Shown piece after piece: positions 1 through 5,842 of a stretch of DNA of 5,927 nt (positions within the stretch are counted from its first letter, which is position 1; each line of letters opens with the position of its first letter). This DNA is from an uncultured Eubacterium sp. Lineage in GTDB: Bacteria; Bacillota; Clostridia; Oscillospirales; Acutalibacteraceae. Under the pieces are notes generated by a model. The model ran no database searches and was not told where the DNA came from. It worked only from the letters and a program-made list of their open reading frames with translations. The translations under genes were made by a program, and so were the position numbers. Where the stretch lies: assembly GCA_905233805.1 (NCBI GenBank), contig CAJOER010000066.1, forward strand, positions 1 to 5,927. Direction: 5' to 3'.

Positions 1-2
1 TG

Positions 3-56
3 CAACACGGCGCGAAGAAGGTTTACGCGCGAATTCCCGAAAAAAGCGGAGTCGGT
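3..56 (+). other. Open frame upstream of coaE, possible N-terminal part of a longer protein
   Basis: The coaE reading frame continues upstream of its ATG for 18 codons to the window edge without a stop, and contains no ATG, GTG or TTG. The other two plus frames run into stops at 95-97 and 100-102. The encoded residues (starting QHGAKKVYARIPEKSGVG) read like ordinary protein and run smoothly into the sequence before the kinase P-loop. The pattern of a GAKKVY strand, a P-E-K-S-G loop and an AVYNRLIRAAAF helix faintly recalls the end of a GNAT acetyltransferase fold, but this is only an impression. Either this is the end of an N-terminal domain fused to CoaE, or non-coding sequence that happens to be open. 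Confidence 0.4.
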
Positions 57-680
57 ATGGCGGTATACAACCGTCTTATCAGGGCCGCGGCGTTTAACAT
101 AATCGACCTTGAAAAGCCGTACACGATAGGGCTTACGGGGCAGACGGGCGCAGGCAAGGGCTATGTGAGCGAATACCTTTCTTCCCTCGGTTTTAAGATA
201 ATCGATGCGGATTATTTTTCGAGAAAGCTGACGGAGAAAAACTCCCCGATATTCCCCGCGTTGCAATCCGCGTTCGGAGAGGATATAATAAAAAACGGAG
301 AGCTTGACAGAAAGCTCCTTGCAAAAAGGGCGTTTTCAAGCCGTGAGAACACGGATAAGCTCAACTCGATTATGCACCCCGAGATTAAGAAAATGTGCAG
401 AGAGGCGGCGAAGGGGCTTTGCGTGCTCGACGCGCCGCAGCTTATTGAGGCGGGTATGCAAAACGAGTGCTACAAAATTATTTTTGTTAAGGCTCCCGAG
501 GAAAAAAGGCTTAAAAGAATAGTTGAGAGGGATAATATAAACGAGGCGCAGGCGCTTGAGAGAATAAGGGCGCAGCACGGCGAGGATTATTACCTCAGCC
601 ACAGCGACTTCACGGTTATTAATGACGGAAAGTCTGATATAAAAGAACAAATAGACAGAATTTTGGAGGAAATATTATGA
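57..680 (+). CDS. coaE: Dephospho-CoA kinase (start uncertain, frame open to window edge)
   Basis: This cytosolic enzyme phosphorylates the 3'-hydroxyl of dephospho-CoA with ATP, the last step of coenzyme A synthesis. The protein is 207 residues, near the family's usual 200. Visible motifs are IGLTG followed by a P-loop at 28-35 (G28 to K34), the D50-A-D52 motif after a beta strand, HPEI at 107-110, LDAPQLIEAG at 124-133 (the family's D-x-P-x-x-x-E motif), a basic lid region RIVERD at 154-159, and the closing RIRAQ...DFTVINDG at 169-191. Two things are odd. About 20 residues precede IGLTG, where typical CoaE has only a few, and the P-loop has Gly35 where Ser or Thr normally follows the lysine. 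ATG 57 is the only usual start codon between the window edge and the P-loop; GGAG at 48-51 is a modest Shine-Dalgarno 5 bases away. The true start may lie upstream. It overlaps the next gene by ATGA. Confidence 0.88.
   Translation: MAVYNRLIRAAAFNIIDLEKPYTIGLTGQTGAGKGYVSEYLSSLGFKIIDADYFSRKLTEKNSPIFPALQSAFGEDIIKNGELDRKLLAKRAFSSRENTDKLNSIMHPEIKKMCREAAKGLCVLDAPQLIEAGMQNECYKIIFVKAPEEKRLKRIVERDNINEAQALERIRAQHGEDYYLSHSDFTVINDGKSDIKEQIDRILEEIL
665..669 (+). promoter_or_regulatory. Ribosome binding site of the M18 aminopeptidase
   Basis: GGAGG lies 7 bases before the ATG at 677, inside the last codons of coaE. It fixes the aminopeptidase start and, with the ATGA overlap at 677-680, points to coupled translation of the two genes. 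Confidence 0.8.
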
Positions 681-2077
681 GCGAAAAGACAAAACAGCTT
701 AAGAAAATGCTTTCTTACAAAAGAGAAGACGGCGTTGACTTTATGAGTGAAAACGAGATTGCGGAGTGCGATGCATTCTGCGAGGGCTACAAGGAATTTT
801 TATACGAGTGCAAGACCGAGCGCGAGGTCGCTTCCTGGGTTGAAGAGGTTGCGCAGAACAGCGGTTTTTCAAAGTTCGACGAATTCGGCGGACAGCTTGA
901 AGCGGGCGACAAGGTTTACTTTGCAAACCGCGGAAAGGCAATAATCCTCTGCGTTAAGGGCAAAAGAGGAATAAAAGACGGCGTAAGAATTTCTGCCGCT
1001 CATATTGACTCCCCGAGGCTTGATTTAAAGCAGTGCCCCGTATTTGAAAACGAGGGGCTTGCATACTTCAAGACGCATTATTACGGCGGTATCAAAAAAT
1101 ATCAGTGGGCGACGGTTCCGCTTTCGCTCCACGGCAGAATCTGTAAGAGCGACGGCTCCTTCGTTGACGTCAAGCTCGGCGAGAGCGAGGGCGAGCCGAA
1201 ATTCTGTATTACGGATATTCTTCCCCACCTTGACAAGGAGCAGATGGAGCGCAAGACGAGCGAGATTATCATGGGCGAGGAGCTTAACGTAATTATCGGT
1301 TCGCGCCCGTTTAAAGACGATGACGAGAGCGAAAAGGTTAAACTCAACATTCTTTCGCTTCTCTATGAGAAGTACGGCATAGTTGAAAAGGATTTTCTGT
1401 CCGCAGAGCTTGAGCTCGTGCCCGCATACACGGTTGACGACATCGGCTTTGACCGCTCTATGATAGGCGGATACGGCCATGACGACAGAGTCTGCGCATA
1501 TCCGTCGCTTCAGGCAATTCTTGACATTGACGAGGCGCCGGAATACACGGTAATGACGGTTCTCACCGACAAGGAGGAAACAGGCTCCGACGGTAACACG
1601 GGACTTAATTCCTCATATCTCAGATATTTCATCGAGGACCTTGCACGCCTTGAGGGCTACGAGGGACGCGACGTGCTCAGAAATTCAAAATGCCTTTCGG
1701 CAGACGTTAACGCGGCGTTTGACCCGACCTGGCCGTCACCGTTTGAGAAGAACAACGCAAGCTTTATCAATAAGGGCGTATGCGTAACGAAGTTCACGGG
1801 CCACGGCGGAAAATATTCCACCTCCGACGCGTCGGCTGAATTCTGCGCATGGGTTCACGGACTCTTTGACGCAAACGGCGTGCTCTGGCAGACGGGCGAG
1901 CTCGGCAAAATTGACGCGGGCGGCGGCGGAACGGTCGCCATGTATATCGCGAATATGGACGTTGATACCATTGACGTAGGCGTTCCCGTGCTTTCAATGC
2001 ACGCGCCGTATGAGATTGTATCGAAGATTGACGTTTATATGGCGTATAAAGCGTTTAAGACGTTCTTTACAAAATAA
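677..2077 (+). CDS. M18 family zinc aminopeptidase
   Basis: A cytosolic metallo-aminopeptidase that removes N-terminal residues from peptides; M18 enzymes use two zinc ions and often prefer acidic residues, though the specificity here cannot be read from sequence. The 466-residue length fits the clostridial 'aminopeptidase 1' branch. The metal site is complete: H109 in SAAHIDSPRLD, the bridging D269 in GYGHDDR, the catalytic E300 and ligand E301 in DKEETGS, D343 in SADVNAAFDP, and H442 in SMHAPYE. HGGKYSTSDAS at 376-386 is another family-typical block. Residues between about 120 and 250 form the dimerisation/lid domain expected in M18. No signal peptide is visible. It follows coaE with a 4-base ATGA overlap and a strong GGAGG, so the two are very likely co-transcribed; a terminator begins 6 bases after its stop. 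The shared operon suggests no specific metabolic link with CoA synthesis. Confidence 0.93.
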   Translation: MSEKTKQLKKMLSYKREDGVDFMSENEIAECDAFCEGYKEFLYECKTEREVASWVEEVAQNSGFSKFDEFGGQLEAGDKVYFANRGKAIILCVKGKRGIKDGVRISAAHIDSPRLDLKQCPVFENEGLAYFKTHYYGGIKKYQWATVPLSLHGRICKSDGSFVDVKLGESEGEPKFCITDILPHLDKEQMERKTSEIIMGEELNVIIGSRPFKDDDESEKVKLNILSLLYEKYGIVEKDFLSAELELVPAYTVDDIGFDRSMIGGYGHDDRVCAYPSLQAILDIDEAPEYTVMTVLTDKEETGSDGNTGLNSSYLRYFIEDLARLEGYEGRDVLRNSKCLSADVNAAFDPTWPSPFEKNNASFINKGVCVTKFTGHGGKYSTSDASAEFCAWVHGLFDANGVLWQTGELGKIDAGGGGTVAMYIANMDVDTIDVGVPVLSMHAPYEIVSKIDVYMAYKAFKTFFTK

Positions 2078-2082
2078 AAATG

Positions 2083-2107
2083 CGGGCGGGAAACCGCCCG
2101 TTTTTTT
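2083..2107 (+). terminator. Rho-independent terminator after the aminopeptidase gene
   Basis: A perfect 7-bp, all-GC stem (2083-2089 with 2094-2100) closed by a GAAA tetraloop at 2090-2093 is followed directly by seven T's at 2101-2107. It starts 6 bases after the aminopeptidase stop and closes the coaE-aminopeptidase unit. Confidence 0.93.
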
Positions 2108-2123
2108 GCGCTTAAAAAAGAGG

Positions 2124-2151
2124 TTGCAATTTATAATGCGCGTGCTATAAT
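2124..2151 (+). promoter_or_regulatory. Sigma-A-type promoter for the MATE transporter gene
   Basis: A -35 box TTGCAA (2124-2129), a 16-base spacer and a perfect -10 box TATAAT (2146-2151) preceded directly by TGC, an extended -10. Transcription would start near 2158, leaving a leader of about 48 bases. It lies just after the previous terminator. A second TATAAT at 2132-2137 sits inside the spacer but lacks a convincing -35. Confidence 0.8.
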
Positions 2152-2161
2152 GAGATAACAA

Positions 2162-2179
2162 GGGCGGAGTTTTCCGCCC
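2162..2179 (+). other. Hairpin at the 5' end of the MATE mRNA leader
   Basis: A perfect 7-bp stem (2162-2168 with 2173-2179) with a GTTT loop lies a few bases after the predicted transcription start and about 14 bases before the Shine-Dalgarno. No T-tract follows, so it is not an intrinsic terminator. It may stabilise the 5' end of the transcript or bind a regulator; on DNA the inverted repeat could also be an operator. Its arms GGGCGG and CCGCCC are the same as in the terminator at 2083-2107. Confidence 0.55.
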
Positions 2180-2193
2180 CGTAAGTGTTTTAA

Positions 2194-2198
2194 GAGGA
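2194..2198 (+). promoter_or_regulatory. Ribosome binding site of the MATE gene
   Basis: GAGGA lies 7 bases before the ATG at 2206 and supports that start. It is outside the leader hairpin and therefore accessible. Confidence 0.7.
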
Positions 2199-2205
2199 CC
2201 GTTTT

Positions 2206-3561
2206 ATGCGACAGAAAAACGATATGCTGTCGGGTAACGTGATAAAATCGATACTGATTTTTGCGTTTCCCATAATGCTTTCACAGCTATTGCAGTATAA
2301 TTACGCTTTTGTTGACAACATAATAGTAGGAAGATACGCGGGCACTAACGAGCTTGCGGCGGTCGGAAACGTCGGAGCGATTAACTCGCTTATTATCGGT
2401 GCGGCGCTCGGACTTACGAGCGGGTTTACAATTCCCGTTGCCCACGCATACGGCGCGAGGGACAAGCGCGGCGTTGCAACCTATGCGGGTTCAAGCATAG
2501 TGGTTGCGTTTCTGCTCGGGCTTGGGATAGTCGTTGCGGCGCACATAGTTTCCACCCCGCTTTTAAAGCTTATCGGTACGCCAAAAGAGATAATTAAACT
2601 CTCCGCGGCATATGTGAATATTCTTTATTTTGCCGTGCCGCTTCAGATGCTTTCAAACAACTTCACCGCGATTTCAAGGGCTGTGGGCGAGAGCAGAAAA
2701 CCGCTATATTTCTACACGGTGAGCGTGTGCGTAAACTTTGCGCTCGACCTGCTTTTCGTGAAACAGTTTAAATGGGGCGTCGAGGGTGCGGCGATAGCGA
2801 CTCTCATTTCCCATGCGACGGCGGCGCTTCTTACGGGAATATATATTTTCCGCTTCAACGACAGCGTGGACATAAAAAAGAGTGATTTGAAGCTCAACAA
2901 AAAAGTGGCGCTCGAGCAGTTAAAGCTCGGAATTCCCGTATCCTTACAGTTTACAATTACGTCGGTAGGCTCAATGGCGCTGCAGAGCGCGGTAAACTCC
3001 TTCGGCGCGTCGGTTATGGCGGGCTTTACCGCGGCGGGACGCGTTGAAAATCTTACGAACATCCCCATAAGCGGTTTCGGCGTTTCGGCGCAGACCTTCG
3101 TCGGTCAGAACTACGGCGCGAAGAACTTTGAGAGGATTAAAAAGGGCGTCAGAATAATTCTTATTATGAATATCCTGACGGCGATAATAGTCGGAATTAT
3201 ATACTACACGGCGGGACCGTGGGCGGTATCGCTCTTTATGAGCGAGGAAAACGAGGCGATAATGGCGGCGGCAAAGGGCTACATTACCGCGATAAGCAGG
3301 TGCTATATCCTCGTTGCAATTCTTCTCACCCTCAGGAACTCGCTTCAGGGGCTCGGCTTTACCTACGCTAATATGATTGCGGGCGCGGGCGAGCTCTTCG
3401 GACGGCTTGCAATTGCCTTCGTTTTCACCCCGCTAATCGGCTTTGACGCGGTGTGCTATGCGGCGCCGGCGGCGTGGCTTCTTGCGGACATTCCGCTTGC
3501 GATAATCTATGCGGTTAAAAAGCGCACGGTGCTCAGCGAGGATTTTTCTGTTGCAAAATAA
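2206..3561 (+). CDS. MATE family efflux transporter
   Basis: An integral membrane antiporter that exports drugs or metabolites in exchange for Na+ or H+. The 451-residue length is typical. About twelve hydrophobic segments can be traced, near residues 14-34, 52-73, 94-115, 133-150, 165-186, 194-214, 240-262, 280-300, 315-335, 358-376, 386-408 and 412-434, arranged as two six-helix halves separated by a charged loop at about 217-238. Family marks are the N-terminal DMLSGNVIKSILIFAFPIML, D37 in the first helix with VGRYAG after it, SRAVGESRKPLYF at 158-170, and GQNYGAKN at 300-307. Substrate and coupling ion cannot be told from sequence. The gene has its own promoter and hairpin-bearing leader, and no terminator separates it from ilvE, so read-through is possible. 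The last codons overlap the ilvE -35 box. Confidence 0.93.
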   Translation: MRQKNDMLSGNVIKSILIFAFPIMLSQLLQYNYAFVDNIIVGRYAGTNELAAVGNVGAINSLIIGAALGLTSGFTIPVAHAYGARDKRGVATYAGSSIVVAFLLGLGIVVAAHIVSTPLLKLIGTPKEIIKLSAAYVNILYFAVPLQMLSNNFTAISRAVGESRKPLYFYTVSVCVNFALDLLFVKQFKWGVEGAAIATLISHATAALLTGIYIFRFNDSVDIKKSDLKLNKKVALEQLKLGIPVSLQFTITSVGSMALQSAVNSFGASVMAGFTAAGRVENLTNIPISGFGVSAQTFVGQNYGAKNFERIKKGVRIILIMNILTAIIVGIIYYTAGPWAVSLFMSEENEAIMAAAKGYITAISRCYILVAILLTLRNSLQGLGFTYANMIAGAGELFGRLAIAFVFTPLIGFDAVCYAAPAAWLLADIPLAIIYAVKKRTVLSEDFSVAK

Positions 3562-3578
3562 AATCAAAGTGATATAAT
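3551..3578 (+). promoter_or_regulatory. Sigma-A-type promoter for ilvE
   Basis: TTGCAA (3551-3556), a 16-base spacer and a perfect TATAAT (3573-3578). The -35 box overlaps the last sense codons of the MATE gene (GTT GCA AAA, then TAA at 3559-3561). Transcription would begin near 3585, giving a leader of about 33 bases, too short for a T-box or peptide-type attenuator. Confidence 0.78.
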
Positions 3579-3602
3579 AAGATTTAGTATTTTATATATG
3601 GC

Positions 3603-3609
3603 AAAGGAG
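3603..3609 (+). promoter_or_regulatory. Ribosome binding site of ilvE
   Basis: AAAGGAG lies 8 bases before the ATG at 3618. Strong match and good spacing; it settles the ilvE start and predicts efficient translation. Confidence 0.8.
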
Positions 3610-3617
3610 ACGATATT

Positions 3618-4643
3618 ATGGAAAAGAAGAACATCGACTGGGGTTCACTCGGTTTTGCATATATGCCGACTGACTACCGTTTCGTTGCAAACTTCAAAGA
3701 CGGCAAGTGGGACGACGGCGCTCTCATTACCGACGCAAACGTAACAATGACCGAATGCGCGGGCGTTTTACAGTATTCCCAGAGCTGTTTTGAGGGCTTA
3801 AAGGCCTATACAACCGGCGACGGCAAAATCGTTTGCTTCCGTCCCGACCTCAACGCAATAAGAATGAAGGAGAGCTGCGAGCGCCTTTCAATGCCCGTAT
3901 TCCCCGAGGACAGATTTATTGAGGCGGTTAAAGAGGTTGTTAAAGCCAACGCGGCGTGGGTTCCTCCCTACGGCAGCGGAGCTACTCTTTATATCAGACC
4001 TTATATGTTCGGCTCAAACGCGGTTATCGGCGTAAAGCCTGCTGACGAATATCAGTTCAGAATGTTCGTTACTCCCGTAGGCCCCTACTTCAAGGGCGGC
4101 GCAAAGCCGATTACAATCCGTGTATCTCATCTTGACAGAGCTGCTCCCCGCGGCACGGGTAACATCAAGGCGGGACTTAACTATGCAATGAGCCTTTACA
4201 ATATCGTTGACGCTCACAACAACGGCTTTGACGAGAATATGTATCTTGACCCCGCAACGAGAACCAAGGTTGAGGAAACCGGCGGCGCTAACTTCCTTTT
4301 CGTAACAAAGGACGGCAAGGTTGTAACCCCGAAATCCGATTCAATTCTTCCCTCAATCACAAGACGTTCGCTGTGTATCGTAGCCGAAAAGTATCTCGGC
4401 TTAACGGTTGAGCACAGAGAGGTTACTCTTGAAGAGGTTAAGGACTTTGCAGAGTGCGGTCTTTGCGGAACGGCTGCGGTTATCTCGCCCGTCGGCAAGA
4501 TTGTAAACGACGGCGAAGAAATCTGTTTCCCCTCAGGTATGGAGGAAATGGGACCGATTACAAAGAAACTTTACGACACGCTTACGGGAATCCAGATGGG
4601 AACCATCGAAGCTCCCGAGGGCTGGGTAGTAGATATTTGCTAA
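3618..4643 (+). CDS. ilvE: Branched-chain amino acid aminotransferase (type II)
   Basis: A cytosolic PLP enzyme that swaps the amino group between leucine, isoleucine or valine and 2-oxoglutarate; it catalyses the last step of their synthesis and the first of their breakdown. The 341 residues match the type II (eukaryotic/Bacillus-like) branch. Motifs: the N-terminal block YRFVANFKDGKWDDG at 20-34, SQSCFEGLKAY at 54-64, FRPDLNAIRMKESCERL at 74-90, YIRPYMFG at 125-132, the PLP-binding lysine K184 in GNIKAGLNYA, EETGGANFLF at 219-228 with E220 in the conserved position, and GTAAVISPVG at 284-293. C280 and C283 form a CxxC pair just before GTAA, not at the position of the human redox switch. Codon use appears richer in GTT, CTT, GCT and CGT than its neighbours, in line with high expression. 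It has its own promoter and a strong ribosome binding site, and the next gene starts on the base after its stop. Confidence 0.95.
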   Translation: MEKKNIDWGSLGFAYMPTDYRFVANFKDGKWDDGALITDANVTMTECAGVLQYSQSCFEGLKAYTTGDGKIVCFRPDLNAIRMKESCERLSMPVFPEDRFIEAVKEVVKANAAWVPPYGSGATLYIRPYMFGSNAVIGVKPADEYQFRMFVTPVGPYFKGGAKPITIRVSHLDRAAPRGTGNIKAGLNYAMSLYNIVDAHNNGFDENMYLDPATRTKVEETGGANFLFVTKDGKVVTPKSDSILPSITRRSLCIVAEKYLGLTVEHREVTLEEVKDFAECGLCGTAAVISPVGKIVNDGEEICFPSGMEEMGPITKKLYDTLTGIQMGTIEAPEGWVVDIC

Positions 4644-5795
4644 ATGAAACAAGCAGTAATTATGCTCAAAAGATTAATCGCAAAGCTTCTCGGCTTTGCG
4701 CTTTTGGCTTTAAGGGTGTTTCCCGTAAAAAAAAGAGCGGTCGTTTTCAGAAGTGCAAACGGCGAAAAATACATATGCAACCCCAAATATATTACCGAAT
4801 ATATTTTGCAAAACTGCCCCGAAGAGTTCAGGATTATCTGGCTTTTTAACTCTCCCGAAAAATATGAGGGTTTAAAGGAACGGGGAATTACGGTATGCCG
4901 CAGCAATTCTTTAAAAGCGATATATTATCTTTCAACGGCGAAATACATAGTTGACAATATCGCGCCCGTATCGTACATACCGTACCGCAAGTCGCAGCGC
5001 GTTATTAACACCTGGCACGGCGGCGGAGCGTACAAAAAGGGCTTCGTTGACGAAAAGGATGTCACGAAAAACCGCCTGACAAAGCAGATGGGAAGCACGG
5101 ATTATTATATCTCATCCTGCCGCGTCAGAAGCGAGCTTATAATGAACAAGTGGGGCTTTGAGGAAAAGCAGATTCTGCCCTTCGGAATGGCGAGGAACGA
5201 TATGTTTTTCCGCCCGACGGACGAGGTTACGTCTAAGGTTAAGGACGCGCTTAAAATACCGCAGGAAAAAGGGATAGCGCTTTATCTTCCGACTTTCAGG
5301 CATTACGTGAACGGCCCCGACCTTTACGCGGTTGACTGTGAGAAAGTAACCGGGGCGCTTGAAAAAAGGTACGGCAAACCGTTCGTGCTTTTACACAAAC
5401 TTCACTTTTTAATTGAAGGACGAAAGACGATTCTCGAAGGCGAGGACGCGGTAAACGTCAACGGATATGAGGACGTGCAGGAGCTGATTGCCGCGGCGGA
5501 CGTAGTAATTACGGATTATTCCTCCGTTATGTGGGACGCCGCAGTTGCAAAAAAGCCTTGCTTCATATTCGCGCTTGACCTTGATATGTATATCGAAAAG
5601 GTCGGCTTTGACACCCCGATTGAGGAATGGCCTTTCCCGATAAGTCAGTCAAACGACGAGCTCTGCAAGACGATTGAAACGCTTGATATGGAAACTTATC
5701 AAAAGGCGGTGCAGCAGCACCTTGAAGCGCTCGGAAGTTATGAAAACGGAACGGCGGCAAAACAGATAGCGGAGCTTATGCTCAGCGGAAAATAA
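4644..5795 (+). CDS. CDP-glycerol glycerophosphotransferase family protein (TagB-like)
   Basis: A predicted membrane-associated enzyme that transfers glycerol-phosphate (or a related polyol-phosphate) from a CDP-linked donor to a lipid- or sugar-linked acceptor, as in teichoic acid priming. The 383-residue size matches single-domain TagB enzymes and is half that of TagF polymerases. Motifs of the family: NTWHGGGAYKK at 122-132 (usually TWHG-T-P-x-K), GMARND at 181-186, YLPTFR at 214-219, LLHKLHF at 249-255, ADVVITDYSSVMWDAA at 285-300 and KPCFIFALDLDMY at 304-316. The N-terminus (about 7-30) is an amphipathic, leucine-rich stretch with lysines on both sides, suited to binding the membrane surface rather than secretion. 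The ATG at 4644 touches the ilvE stop and has no clear Shine-Dalgarno; ATG 4662 is an in-frame alternative, also without one. Expression therefore probably depends on coupling to ilvE. The exact donor and product are unknown; other surface-polymer roles are possible. Confidence 0.87.
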   Translation: MKQAVIMLKRLIAKLLGFALLALRVFPVKKRAVVFRSANGEKYICNPKYITEYILQNCPEEFRIIWLFNSPEKYEGLKERGITVCRSNSLKAIYYLSTAKYIVDNIAPVSYIPYRKSQRVINTWHGGGAYKKGFVDEKDVTKNRLTKQMGSTDYYISSCRVRSELIMNKWGFEEKQILPFGMARNDMFFRPTDEVTSKVKDALKIPQEKGIALYLPTFRHYVNGPDLYAVDCEKVTGALEKRYGKPFVLLHKLHFLIEGRKTILEGEDAVNVNGYEDVQELIAAADVVITDYSSVMWDAAVAKKPCFIFALDLDMYIEKVGFDTPIEEWPFPISQSNDELCKTIETLDMETYQKAVQQHLEALGSYENGTAAKQIAELMLSGK

Positions 5796-5801
5796 AAAAA
5801 C

Positions 5802-5842
5802 GGCTGTGTGTCGGTTACCCGGCATACAGCCATAATTTTTTT
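5802..5842 (+). terminator. Bidirectional intrinsic terminator between convergent genes
   Basis: A 13-bp stem (5802-5814 with 5819-5831) containing two G-T wobbles, with a TTAC loop at 5815-5818. On the plus strand it is followed by ATAA and seven T's (5836-5842). On the other side seven A's (5794-5800) give a T-tract for minus-strand transcription. It begins 6 bases after the glycerophosphotransferase stop, and the stop of the minus-strand frame lies at its other end, so it can serve both genes. Confidence 0.88.

Noticed and set aside
1..102. An upstream gene ending in one of the other plus frames (stops at 95-97 or 100-102)
   Set aside because: Both frames give arginine-rich, unnatural sequence, while the coaE frame reads like real protein through the same stretch.
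1025..1480. A 151-codon minus-strand open frame inside the aminopeptidase gene
   Set aside because: It lies wholly antisense to a gene with a complete set of M18 zinc ligands and resembles no protein family; it is a by-product of codon bias.
2132..2137. A second TATAAT as the -10 box for the MATE gene
   Set aside because: The sequence about 17 bases upstream is not a -35 match, whereas the TATAAT at 2146-2151 has TTGCAA at 16 bases and an extended TGC.
2162..2179. The leader hairpin as an intrinsic terminator or attenuator
   Set aside because: No T-tract follows the stem, and no competing structure is evident within the short transcript.
3579..3617. T-box or leader-peptide attenuation upstream of ilvE
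   Set aside because: The leader after the predicted start is only about 33 bases, with no stem, specifier region or terminator.
4454..4849. A 131-codon plus-strand frame bridging ilvE and the next gene
   Set aside because: It is out of frame with two well-supported genes, has no ribosome binding site and encodes a basic, low-quality sequence.
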